Assembly (NCBI RefSeq): GCF_025336525.1
Contig: NZ_JAOCZP010000005.1
Coordinates: 62,001-126,000 of the forward strand
Direction: 5' to 3'
Length of the DNA: 64,000 bases
From: Chelativorans salis
GTDB lineage: Bacteria > Pseudomonadota > Alphaproteobacteria > Rhizobiales > Rhizobiaceae
Shown: positions 8,869 through 16,720 of the stretch, piece after piece
How positions within the stretch are numbered: position 1 is the first letter of the stretch
Layout: every line of letters starts with the position of its first letter
The notes under the pieces: model-generated
Databases searched by the model: none
What the model saw: only the letters and a program-made list of their open reading frames with translations
What the model was told of the DNA's origin: nothing
Made by a program: the position numbers and the translations under genes

Positions 8869-9585
8869 TCATGCCTGATCGGCCCCCTCACCCTCCATCA
8901 ATTGCCCGTGGCTCCTGAGTTGCCGCAACCTTGTGCGCTGCGCGCTTTCAATGTGGGCGCGCATCATCGCCTCGGCGGAAGCCTCGTCCCGGCCGCGCAG
9001 CGCATCGACTACAGCTTGGTGCTCTTCGACCGCAGCACTGACGCGAGCCGGGTCCTCCATGGTAGTGGGACCAAGGATCAGCAGCGTCGTTTCGATCGCG
9101 CGGACCGACCGAACCAGATAGCGGTTGCGGGCTGCAGCAATCAGGGTGTTGTGGAACTGGCGATTAAGCGTGACCAATTCCTGCGGTGTCTGCCCTTCGC
9201 GGATCATCTCGGCATTGATCTCGGCCAGTTCCTCGATTTCCACCACGGAGGCGCTACGGGCGGCCAGACGTGCAGCCGTGCCTTCGAGCACCCAGCGCAT
9301 TTCGTAAAGCTCCATGACCTCGGGGTAGCTGAGCTGCCGCACCACGGTGCCGATACGCGGCAGGAAGGAGACTAGCCCATCGGCCTCCAGCCGGCGGATA
9401 GCCTCACGCACGGGGGTGCGGCTGATGCCGAGCCTCGTTGCAATTTCGATCTCACGAAGTCGCACGCCCGGAAGAAGCCGTCCGCTGCGAATATCATCGA
9501 GAAGCTGCGCGTAGGCGCCCTGCCCCTGCAGCTTCTCGCCGTCTCCCTTTTTCCGGTCGGCTGGGCTCATCGTTACCGCTTGCAT
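8869..9585 (-). CDS. GntR-family (FadR/FCD subfamily) regulator, type A
   Basis: This 238-residue regulator has an N-terminal wHTH (LREIEIATRLGISRTPVREA) and a C-terminal FCD effector domain. His residues in NRQFHNTLI and in the late AHIESAQR segment are typical metal/ligand positions. It closely resembles the regulator at 36792-37487, with nearly the same recognition helix (ISRTPVREA) and the same YEMRxVLEGTAARLA stretch. A GTATAC-N4-GGATAC site lies 17 bases beyond its start, in the short gap to the divergent AbrB gene, which indicates autoregulation and control of that gene. The start could also be the ATG at 9570. Confidence 0.93.
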   Translation of the reverse strand: MQAVTMSPADRKKGDGEKLQGQGAYAQLLDDIRSGRLLPGVRLREIEIATRLGISRTPVREAIRRLEADGLVSFLPRIGTVVRQLSYPEVMELYEMRWVLEGTAARLAARSASVVEIEELAEINAEMIREGQTPQELVTLNRQFHNTLIAAARNRYLVRSVRAIETTLLILGPTTMEDPARVSAAVEEHQAVVDALRGRDEASAEAMMRAHIESAQRTRLRQLRSHGQLMEGEGADQA

Positions 9586-9602
9586 CCTGTCTGAATTCAG
9601 AA

Positions 9603-9618
9603 GTATACATAAGGATAC
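9603..9618. promoter_or_regulatory. putative GntR operator GTATAC-N4-GGATAC
   Basis: The imperfect inverted repeat GTATAC-ATAA-GGATAC lies between the divergent GntR gene and the AbrB transporter gene. The same layout (GTATCC-N4-GGATAC) lies in front of the paralogous GntR gene at 37.5 kb. FCD-type GntR proteins commonly bind short inverted repeats of this size, so it is probably the operator of this regulator. It ends one base before the annotated ATG of the transporter. Confidence 0.7.
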
Positions 9619-9619
9619 A

Positions 9620-10717
9620 ATGCGTCAAGATTCAGATATTTCCCAGAGCATTTCGCGAGCGAGCCACGTTCACCGGTTGTTGACACTGGCGATCGCGGCG
9701 GCCGGCGCGGCGCTCTTCTGGGCGTTCGAACTCCCCCTGCCCTTTCTTTTCGGCGCCATGACGGCCTGCCTCATTGCGGCGTTGGTGCGCCTGCCGCTTG
9801 CGAGCCTGCCGGTTGCATCGAAACTGGCGCGGACGGTGCTGGGCGTGGCTGTCGGAGCGTCTTTAACGCCCGAGCTCATGGCCCGGCTGCCGCAGATGTT
9901 GGGCTCCATCGCATTTGTCCCGCTCTATGTCGCGGTGATGGGAGCGGTTGGCATCCCCTACTTTCACCGCCTGCTGAAATACGACCTCGCCACCTCCTAC
10001 TATTCCGCGATGCCTGGCGGATTGCAGGACATGCTCGTTTTCGGACAGGAAGCCGGCGCGAACCTGCGGGCACTCTCGCTCATTCACGCGACCCGGATCC
10101 TGTTGATCGTGACGATCGCGCCTGTCGTCATCTCTGTGGGGTTCAACGTTCCGCTGACCCGGCCGACGGGGGCTCCGGTGGCGGACATTCCCATCGTCGA
10201 ATTGGCGCTCATGGCGGGCGCGGCAATTATCGGCTGGAAGGGTGGCGAGCGGATCGGGCTTTTCGGAGCGACGATCATCGGGCCGCTGATCCTCGCCGGC
10301 CTACTGTCGCTGACCGGGCTGATTCACGCGCGGCCACCGGCCTTGGCGATTCAGGCGGCGCAGTTCTTCATCGGCGTCGGGGTCGGCGTCGGCTATGTCG
10401 GGATTACACTATACGAAATTCGCCGCGATGTGCTTGCGGGCGCCCTCTATGTCGTGATCCTGGCCGTTCTGGCGCTCATCGTAACCGGGATTGTGGTGCA
10501 TCTGGGCTTTGCCGATCCGCTGGACGGCTTTCTCGCCTTCGCCCCGGGCGGCCAGGCCGAAATGACGGTATTGGCCATCGTTGTCGGGGCGGATCTTGGC
10601 TTTGTCGTGGTCCATCATCTGCTGCGCGTGATTCTGATTATCGCCGGCGCGCCCTTGGTGGGCGCGATGATCGGACTGTCAAAAAGAACGGCCACGGAAC
10701 CGGGAGGCGGCAAATGA
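9620..10717 (+). CDS. AbrB-family (duplicated-domain) membrane transporter
   Basis: This 365-residue polytopic membrane protein has about 10 hydrophobic segments in two homologous halves. Each half carries a short 'GG..E' type signature: MPGGLQDMLVFGQEAG in the first and FAPGGQAEMTVLAIVVGADL in the second. Family members are often mislabelled transcriptional regulators or ammonia monooxygenases; they are membrane proteins of uncertain, probably transport, function. The ATG abuts the putative operator, so repression would block initiation directly. The gene overlaps the next one by 4 bases (ATGA). A broken paralogue of the second half lies at 14.2-14.7 kb. Confidence 0.85.
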   Translation: MRQDSDISQSISRASHVHRLLTLAIAAAGAALFWAFELPLPFLFGAMTACLIAALVRLPLASLPVASKLARTVLGVAVGASLTPELMARLPQMLGSIAFVPLYVAVMGAVGIPYFHRLLKYDLATSYYSAMPGGLQDMLVFGQEAGANLRALSLIHATRILLIVTIAPVVISVGFNVPLTRPTGAPVADIPIVELALMAGAAIIGWKGGERIGLFGATIIGPLILAGLLSLTGLIHARPPALAIQAAQFFIGVGVGVGYVGITLYEIRRDVLAGALYVVILAVLALIVTGIVVHLGFADPLDGFLAFAPGGQAEMTVLAIVVGADLGFVVVHHLLRVILIIAGAPLVGAMIGLSKRTATEPGGGK

Positions 10718-11685
10718 AAGTCCATATCCTCGACGACTATCACGACACATTGCGCCATCTGCCCAGTTTCGGGATGCTCGCCGATCACGATGTAACGGTC
10801 TGGACGGACCGCGCCCCAAACGAGGAGGCGCTGGCCGGCTGCATCGAGAACGCGGAGGCCTTGGTGCTGTTTCGCGACCGGACAGCAATCACCGAAAGCC
10901 TTGTCGAAAAGCTCCCGGACCTGCGGCTCGTGTCAATGCGGGGCACTTATCCGCATGTGGATGTGCCAGCACTGACCAAACGCGGGATCGCCTTTTGCAC
11001 CAACCTGCATTCGGACAGCTTCTCCTTTGGCGCGGCTGAACTGACCTTTGCCCTGATGCTCGCGGCAATGCGGAATCTGCCAGAGCAGATCGCCTCCGTT
11101 CGCGCCGGCCACTGGCAGGCGGGTGTCGGGCGCAGCCTGCGTGGACGGACCCTGGGGCTATATGGGTACGGGCGGATCGCGCGCGCCGTGGCAGGCTTTG
11201 CCCGCAGCTTCGGAATGGAGATCGTATGGTGGGCGTCCGAGGACGGTCGTGCACGCGCAAGCGCGGATGGCGAGACCGTGGCGAATAGCCGGGAGGCTTT
11301 CTTCGCCGAGCCAGACGTCGTGTCGGTCCACCTGCGGCTGACCCCGGAAACACGCGAGATCGTGACCCGTTCCGACCTCGCCCGGATGCGGCCCGACGCG
11401 CTTTTCGTCAACACCGCACGGGCGGGATTGGTGGAGGACGGTGCTCTCATTGCCGCTCTCGATGCAGGGCGGCCCGGCCGCGCCGCTGTCGACGTATTCC
11501 GCGGAGAACCGGTAACGGACCCCAAAGACCCGCAGATCGCCCATGCCAAGATCATCCCCACCCCGCATATCGGGTTCGTCACGCAGGACGAACTCGATAT
11601 GCAGTTCAGCGACATCTACCAGCAGGTGAACGCCTTTTGCGAAGGTGCGCCGATCAACCTGATCAACCCCGAGGTGCTCGGCTAG
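10714..11685 (+). CDS. D-2-hydroxyacid dehydrogenase (NAD-dependent)
   Basis: This 323-residue member of the D-isomer-specific 2-hydroxyacid dehydrogenase family has the NAD-binding GYGRIARAVAGF near residue 150. It also has the catalytic Arg region (VHLRLTPETREIV), the conserved NTARAGLVEDGAL, the AAVDVFRGEPV segment and the His in TPHIGFVT. It interconverts 2-oxoacids and D-2-hydroxyacids. Its ATG overlaps the stop of the AbrB transporter gene, so import and oxidation of a hydroxyacid may be coupled (inference). Its TAG stop lies in a CTAG shared with the stop of the convergent ligJ gene. Confidence 0.9.
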   Translation: MKVHILDDYHDTLRHLPSFGMLADHDVTVWTDRAPNEEALAGCIENAEALVLFRDRTAITESLVEKLPDLRLVSMRGTYPHVDVPALTKRGIAFCTNLHSDSFSFGAAELTFALMLAAMRNLPEQIASVRAGHWQAGVGRSLRGRTLGLYGYGRIARAVAGFARSFGMEIVWWASEDGRARASADGETVANSREAFFAEPDVVSVHLRLTPETREIVTRSDLARMRPDALFVNTARAGLVEDGALIAALDAGRPGRAAVDVFRGEPVTDPKDPQIAHAKIIPTPHIGFVTQDELDMQFSDIYQQVNAFCEGAPINLINPEVLG

Positions 11686-12695
11686 TCCGGCAATTTCAGC
11701 CGGGTGAACACCCGCCGGGCGTTGCCATCGAAGATCTTCGCGCGGTCTGCATCGGTCAGGTGCGGGCTCGCCTCGATATAGCGTTTCGTGTCATCGAACT
11801 GGTGGCCCGTTTCCGGGTCGACCGCCCGCACGGCCCCATATGTCTCGGAAGCGAAGAGTACATTGTCCACCGGCACGACCTCAGTCATCAGGTTGATGCC
11901 CGGCTGGTGATAGACGCAGGTATCGAAGAACATGTTCTGCCCCATCATCAGCGCCGGCTCCTTGCGGCCGCGGTCCATCGCGAGACCGCGGTAGCGCCCC
12001 CAGTGGAAAGGCACGGCCCCGCCACCATGCGGGATGATGAACTTCAGCCGCGGGAAGCGATCGAACAGATCGCTGTCGAGGATCTGCATGAAAACTGAAG
12101 TGTCGGCGTTGATGTAGTGCGCGCCGCTATATTGGAAATTCGGATTGCAAGACCCGCTGACGTGGATCATGGCGGGCACATCAAGATCCTCCAGCACTTC
12201 GTAAAGGGGGAACCACCACGGGTCGGTCATCGGCGGATCGGTCCAATAGCCGCCAGCGGGGTCAGGGTTCAGATTGCACCCGACAAACCCCATCTCCTCA
12301 ACGCAGCGACGCAGTTCCGGCACGACGCGTTCCGGCTTGCGGCCGGGCGACTGGGGCAGTTGGCAGACCGGCGCGAAATGATCCGGAAAGAGGTCGCAGA
12401 TCCGTCGGATCAGGTCGTTGCAGATCCGGCTCCAATGCCGCGACATGGCCTCATCGCCAATGTGCTGCCCCATGGCCGCCGCGCGTGGGGAAAAGAGCGT
12501 GAGGTCGATGCCCCTTTCCCGCTGGGTGCGGATTTGCGCCCCGAGGAGGCTCTCGCGTATCTCGTCATCGGAGATCACCGGCCCATCGGGTTCCGCAATG
12601 CGCGAGCGGTCCCCTTTCGCATCGATCTGGGTGTTGCGCCAGGCGACAAGCTGGCCGGGCGCGGTGGTGTAGTGTCCATGACAATCGATGATCAT
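11682..12695 (-). CDS. ligJ: 4-oxalomesaconate hydratase, LigJ type (amidohydrolase superfamily)
   Basis: LigJ hydrates 4-oxalomesaconate to 4-carboxy-4-hydroxy-2-oxoadipate in the protocatechuate 4,5-cleavage pathway. The 337-residue protein carries the metal-binding start IIDCHGHYTTAP, the ligand His in AMIHVSGSCNP and FIIPHGGGAVPFHWGR. It also has FFDTCVYHQPGI, the VDNVLFASE strand and the FDGNARRVFTRL end, all as I know them from Sphingobium LigJ. The length is normal. It is the last gene of a minus-strand block after the MmgE/PrpD gene. An unrelated enzyme for the same step (GalB) is encoded at 31.3 kb. Confidence in the family is high; the exact substrate is inferred from similarity. 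Confidence 0.9.
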   Translation of the reverse strand: MIIDCHGHYTTAPGQLVAWRNTQIDAKGDRSRIAEPDGPVISDDEIRESLLGAQIRTQRERGIDLTLFSPRAAAMGQHIGDEAMSRHWSRICNDLIRRICDLFPDHFAPVCQLPQSPGRKPERVVPELRRCVEEMGFVGCNLNPDPAGGYWTDPPMTDPWWFPLYEVLEDLDVPAMIHVSGSCNPNFQYSGAHYINADTSVFMQILDSDLFDRFPRLKFIIPHGGGAVPFHWGRYRGLAMDRGRKEPALMMGQNMFFDTCVYHQPGINLMTEVVPVDNVLFASETYGAVRAVDPETGHQFDDTKRYIEASPHLTDADRAKIFDGNARRVFTRLKLPD

Positions 12696-12720
12696 TGCTC
12701 TCCTCCCCGGGGCTGGTTGA

Positions 12721-14148
12721 TCAAGCTTGGAGCAGGTCGGCGATCGCGCCGGCGTCGTCCATGTCGAGCACGGCCCAGCTCCGCGCGATCAGCTTGTCCT
12801 GACCGATCTCGTCAAGGACGCCTTCGCAGCAGGAGCGCAGCTTGGCCTCGACTTCCTCGTCTGTTAGCGGGTTCTCCGGTCCGCCACGGTAACGTTCGTC
12901 GGCCCAGCCTGCGACCTCGCCGCCCGATTTCACGCGGATCGTGATGCGCGAGCGCATCTTGTCGAAACCCTTAGCCTCGATCTCCGGATCGAACTCGGTG
13001 GAGATGCGGCGCTGCATGTCCTGCATCGCCGCGCTGCCGACGAATGCGTCGGAAAACTCGCGTTTTCCCGCTTTCCGCTCCAGGGCGATCATCGCGAGAG
13101 CGGCGGGAAGCGAGAATTTGGCTTGCAGGTGGTTTTTCGCGATGGGGTAGCGGATCGGCTTCAGGATATTGGTCCCGGCATGGACGATCACGGCCTCGAT
13201 GTCCTCAGGGGCGAGGTCGGCCTCCCTCACCAGCCGCAGCATCAGGTCGATAGTCGGATGGGTCAGCACGCCGCAGGGATAGGGTTTGATCGATACGCCC
13301 GGGTTCATGATGGTCCAGGTCTTGCCGAAGCCTTGCGAGAGTTTCTCATGGCTGGCGCCGCCGCCCTGCACAGCCATGAAACCCCAAGGACCATCGAGCG
13401 CCTCCGGATCCGCGGTATAGCCTCGGGCCGCAAGCAGCGCGGCAGTCACACCATTTTCGGCCGCGCGACCGACGTGAAGCGGTTTCGTCATCGTGCCGAA
13501 GTTGCAGCGGATGCCGGCGGCGAAACTCGCCGCGATCCCCAGGCCTGCGTGCAGCTTTTCGCCAGTCAGCCCCAACAATTTAGCCGCCGCCGCGTAGGCG
13601 CCAAAATGCCCCACGGTGCCGCTGGAATGCATTCCCTGCATGTAGTGTCTGGGCAGCATCCATTCGGAGATCTTGCACTCGACCTCAAACCCAGTGAGGA
13701 AGGCCAGCATGAAGTCGCGGCCCGAAACGGGCTTCATCTTCTGCGCCATGACCAGCGCTGCAGTAAGCGGCGGGATCGTGGGATGCGTCAAAAGCCCGTA
13801 GATGTGGGCGGGATCGTGGCTCACCTGGCTGTCATCCCAGTCGTGAGCGTGGCCCGCGGTCCCGAGAACCCGTGCGGCCATGGGTGCGGGAACCTTTTGC
13901 GCGCCGCCAAGAAGTCGGGCATCCTCGCGCCCGCCGAACTCCCGCGCCTCGTCGGCAAGTATCCGGACCGATCGCTCTACCGACCCGGCGACGTAGAGTC
14001 CGAAGGCATCGATCATGCAGCGCTTGCCGATGCGGATCGCTTCCTCGGGAATGCCATGGAAAGTTACCGTTTCAATGAAGCGGGCAGCCTCTTCCGTGAC
14101 CTGCGTATTCCCCGGCATTTCGGCATAAGCGTTGTTCTGGGCAGACAC
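12721..14148 (-). CDS. MmgE/PrpD-family protein
   Basis: This 475-residue protein belongs to the MmgE/PrpD family, which includes 2-methylcitrate dehydratase, cis-aconitate decarboxylase and iminodisuccinate epimerase. Characteristic segments are the N-terminal helical MIDAFGLYVAGS, the active-site region GHAHDWDDSQVSHDPAH and the mid-protein GTMTKPLHVGRAAENGV. The reaction here is unknown. Its position between ligJ and the AbrB remnant suggests hydration, dehydration or isomerisation of a tricarboxylate-like intermediate. The gene begins 5 bases after the stop of the AbrB remnant. Confidence 0.88.
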   Translation of the reverse strand: MSAQNNAYAEMPGNTQVTEEAARFIETVTFHGIPEEAIRIGKRCMIDAFGLYVAGSVERSVRILADEAREFGGREDARLLGGAQKVPAPMAARVLGTAGHAHDWDDSQVSHDPAHIYGLLTHPTIPPLTAALVMAQKMKPVSGRDFMLAFLTGFEVECKISEWMLPRHYMQGMHSSGTVGHFGAYAAAAKLLGLTGEKLHAGLGIAASFAAGIRCNFGTMTKPLHVGRAAENGVTAALLAARGYTADPEALDGPWGFMAVQGGGASHEKLSQGFGKTWTIMNPGVSIKPYPCGVLTHPTIDLMLRLVREADLAPEDIEAVIVHAGTNILKPIRYPIAKNHLQAKFSLPAALAMIALERKAGKREFSDAFVGSAAMQDMQRRISTEFDPEIEAKGFDKMRSRITIRVKSGGEVAGWADERYRGGPENPLTDEEVEAKLRSCCEGVLDEIGQDKLIARSWAVLDMDDAGAIADLLQA

Positions 14149-14152
14149 CGGT

Positions 14153-14744
14153 TCAGTCTCCTCTCATGTCAGTCTTGAAAAACTTGCGACCGAGCCGTTG
14201 CCAGACGGCCCCGGCCACCGCGTTGACAGTCACTCCGCGCAACGTCTGAAAAGCGGCAACGAGCGCAATATCCCGATGTAGCACCTTTGCGGTCAGAACC
14301 ATTTCGGCCATGCCGCCGATGGAAAAAGCGAGGATCAGCGAAGGCAGATCTTGCGGCATGAGCATTCCGGCCAGCGCCGCAAAGGCCGCCATCGCGGCCA
14401 TGATGAGCGCCAGTATCGCCAGGCCGGCCGCCATCGCTCGCGGGATCGAAGCCAGCCGCTGGCGCTCGAAGCGCGCGCCAAGCGCCAGTCCCACGATGAT
14501 CTGTGCCAAGCCGATCATGACCAGCCCTGCACGATGCGGCAGCTTCGGAACAGCGACCGGACGACCGGTCATTGCATAGGCCCCCGGTGACGAGCGCGGC
14601 CCCCATCAGCCAACCCAGAGGCAAACCCGATGCGGACCAGATCGCTCCACCGATTGCAGCTGGCACCAGGATGACGGCGAAACCGTACGTCCCCGGTTGG
14701 GCGCGCAAGGTGGCAATCATCAGCGCCGCTCCATGCGGCAACAA
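14153..14744 (-). pseudogene. AbrB-family transporter remnant: 5' truncated and frameshifted
   Basis: The region encodes the second half of an AbrB-family membrane protein in two frames. The 5' part reads FAVILVPAAIGGAIWSASG through MGAALVTG. The 3' part reads AMTGRPVAVPKLPHRAGL to the end at 14153, including the signature FSIGGMAEMVLTAK. The frames join at a run of five C (plus strand 14581-14585): removing one base gives VTGAYAMTGRP without interruption. Only about 190 codons remain of the usual 350, with no first half upstream. A sequencing error could explain the frameshift but not the missing half. It lies between an operator-like palindrome and the MmgE/PrpD gene. Confidence 0.75.
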
Positions 14745-14843
14745 GGCATTGGCGCGAAGAGGCGACAGGCAGGAGCTGGTACTAGAGGCAGCATCATGTA
14801 GGGAGATTCCATTAGGACTTCATAATGATGAGCCCACATATAT

Positions 14844-14867
14844 CTGTCAACAGTTAACTGTTGACAG
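14844..14867. promoter_or_regulatory. 24-base perfect palindrome, putative GntR operator
   Basis: The half-sites CTGTCAACAG and CTGTTGACAG flank TTAA, giving a perfect 24-base palindrome. It lies downstream of the GntR gene at 14932-15615 and about 100 bases upstream of the minus-strand AbrB remnant-MmgE/PrpD-ligJ block. The same half-sites occur in front of the related GntR gene at 20.6 kb with an 8-base spacer. It is most simply an operator for one or both regulators. Confidence 0.75.
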
Positions 14868-14931
14868 TTCCTCAAGTACCCACTGCTCCATACAGGTAAA
14901 TCGCCTTCCACGGCAGCCCGCCTTGCAGCAA

Positions 14932-15615
14932 TCAGCCTGCGTCGGCAATCCGCTTGAAACCGTTCTCCACGTGGATGCGCATGGCCGTTTCGGCTGCATC
15001 GGCGTCGCGCATGCGCAGCGCGTCGACGATCACACGGTGCTCTTCATTCGAAATACGGATGTTGTGGGCCTGCACCAGTCCACGGCGCCGCATCAGCAAA
15101 AGCTGTTTCACGATGCGCTGGTAGGTTGCCTGAAGCGCTGGATTACCGGCCGCGCCGATCAGCTTTTCGTGAAAATCAAGGTTCAGCCGGAAGTAGGTTT
15201 CGGCATCGTCCTTTGACACTGCCATATCCATCTCGTGCACGAGAGCGATCAGGGTGTTGATATCCTCGTCGGTCCCACGGACGGCGATCAGCCGACCGGC
15301 CAACCCAGCGAGGGCCGAGCGGAGTTCATATAGGTGCTGCGCCTCTTCCAGGCTGAGCGCCCGGACGAACATGCCCCTATTGGTGACGCTGACAAGAAGT
15401 CCCATCTGTTCCAGGCTGTGAACGGCTTCACGGACGGGGCCTCGGCTGATACCGAGGAGCTCTGCAAGATGACTTTCGTTAACCCGATCACCGGATTTAA
15501 GCGATCCATCGGCAATGAGACGCTCAATCGCCTCCAAAGCAATCCGGCTCAGGGTCTGGATCGGACGTATCGTCTCGCCGGATAGTCCGGCATAGGGATC
15601 ATTGGACTGCCTCAT
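14932..15615 (-). CDS. GntR-family (FCD subfamily) regulator, type B
   Basis: This is a 227-residue GntR regulator from the ATG at 15615; an upstream in-frame start at 15705 would run back into the preceding gene. The wHTH (HLAELLGISRGPVREAVHSLE) is followed by a FCD domain (YFRLNLDFHEKLIGAAGNPAL, later RIHVENGF). It is related to the regulator at 19876-20550: both have the ISRGP/VSRGP recognition helix and the same NLxFHxxI and RISNEEH/RFSNEEH stretches. It is the last gene after the second tct operon and the dehydrogenase. The palindrome just beyond its stop suggests control of the ligJ block. Confidence 0.92.
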   Translation of the reverse strand: MRQSNDPYAGLSGETIRPIQTLSRIALEAIERLIADGSLKSGDRVNESHLAELLGISRGPVREAVHSLEQMGLLVSVTNRGMFVRALSLEEAQHLYELRSALAGLAGRLIAVRGTDEDINTLIALVHEMDMAVSKDDAETYFRLNLDFHEKLIGAAGNPALQATYQRIVKQLLLMRRRGLVQAHNIRISNEEHRVIVDALRMRDADAAETAMRIHVENGFKRIADAG

Positions 15616-15646
15616 CACACCGGTTTTAACTGGACTTCCGAGAAGA

Positions 15647-16720
15647 TCAATCCAGCGTTTTCGGCACCTCTTCCTTGCCATTTGCGAGCGCTCGCAAATC
15701 ATCAAGAACCCGATCTGGCACCGCGATGCCCTCGGTTCGCGCTCGACGCATCCGCGCCAGTGCCCGGTCGCCGGGAAGACGCACGGGACTGTCCGGATCG
15801 ACGGGCATTACAGAGGTAAGCATATCCCTCGCCCGGTCCATCCGCTCGGCAAGCTCCGCCGCATTCAGCAAGCGCGATACGTCGATCAGGAGAAAGGCGT
15901 GCCCAAGATTTTGTGAGGCCCCCGGCTCACGAGACAGATCGGCTACTTCCGTGAGGAAAGCCGCCCCGGATAGAACGCCAGCCAGCATGTCGACAGCGAG
16001 CGCAAGACCATAGCCTTTGTGCCTCCCGATCCCCATGAGCATCCCGCGCATCGCCGCCGAGGCGTCCCGCGTCGGCCGGCCTTCGGCATCCGTCGCCCAG
16101 TCATCCGGGATCGGCTCTCCGGCCTCTGCTGCGCGGCGGATATGGGAGCGTGCGGCGACCGAGATCGCCATATCGACGATGACGTGCCGGCCCTCCGGCC
16201 CCGGAAAGCCGAAGCCGATAGGATTGTTCCCCACGGCAGGAGTCCGCCCGCCGGTGGGCGCGATCAGCGGTGTCGTATTTGACATGACAATCGCAGCAAA
16301 GCCCGCCTCGCAGGCCTGCCAGCAATATGGCGCTACAGCGCCGAAATGATTGGACCCCCTGCAAAGCGTCACGCCTACCCCACTCTCCCACGCCGACTCC
16401 ATCGCAGTGGAGAGTGCTCGCGCCCCAACTGCCGGCCCCAGGCCGTTGCCGCCGTCCAGTTGGACAAACGCCGGAGCGATCCGCGTGCTTTCGATCCGGG
16501 CCCCGGCATCGATCCCGCCGGATGCGAGCCGCTTCCCGTAAGTGACGACGCGGGCAATACCATGTGTGGAGATTCCCATCATCTCCGCCAGCACGAGTAC
16601 TGCGGCGGCCTGCCCCGCCTCCGCATCGGGTACGCCGAGGCCGGAGAAGGCGCGGGCGGCCAAACCCTCCAGCGCGCCTTGAGCGATCCGTGCCTCAGAC
16701 CCCGGCATCCTCAGCCTCAC
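15647..16720 (-). CDS. Ldh/malate-type NAD(P)-dependent dehydrogenase (YlbC/ComC family)
   Basis: This 357-residue protein belongs to the L-lactate/malate dehydrogenase type 2 family, which has a non-Rossmann nucleotide fold. The signature is MGISTHGIARVVTY, with the catalytic His in STHG, followed by CRGSNHFGAVAPY, GNNPIGFGFPG and GIGRHKGYGLALAVD. Family members reduce 2-oxoacids or oxidise malate, sulfolactate and ureidoglycolate. The start overlaps the end of tctA by 26 bases; an in-frame ATG at 16708 is an alternative. Co-transcription with tctCBA suggests it oxidises the imported hydroxyacid. The substrate is unknown. Confidence 0.9.
   Translation of the reverse strand: MRLRMPGSEARIAQGALEGLAARAFSGLGVPDAEAGQAAAVLVLAEMMGISTHGIARVVTYGKRLASGGIDAGARIESTRIAPAFVQLDGGNGLGPAVGARALSTAMESAWESGVGVTLCRGSNHFGAVAPYCWQACEAGFAAIVMSNTTPLIAPTGGRTPAVGNNPIGFGFPGPEGRHVIVDMAISVAARSHIRRAAEAGEPIPDDWATDAEGRPTRDASAAMRGMLMGIGRHKGYGLALAVDMLAGVLSGAAFLTEVADLSREPGASQNLGHAFLLIDVSRLLNAAELAERMDRARDMLTSVMPVDPDSPVRLPGDRALARMRRARTEGIAVPDRVLDDLRALANGKEEVPKTLD

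Noticed and set aside
9620-10717. Transcriptional regulator or ammonia monooxygenase (common labels for AbrB-family)
   Set aside because: The protein is polytopic membrane with a duplicated domain, with no DNA-binding domain or monooxygenase subunits.
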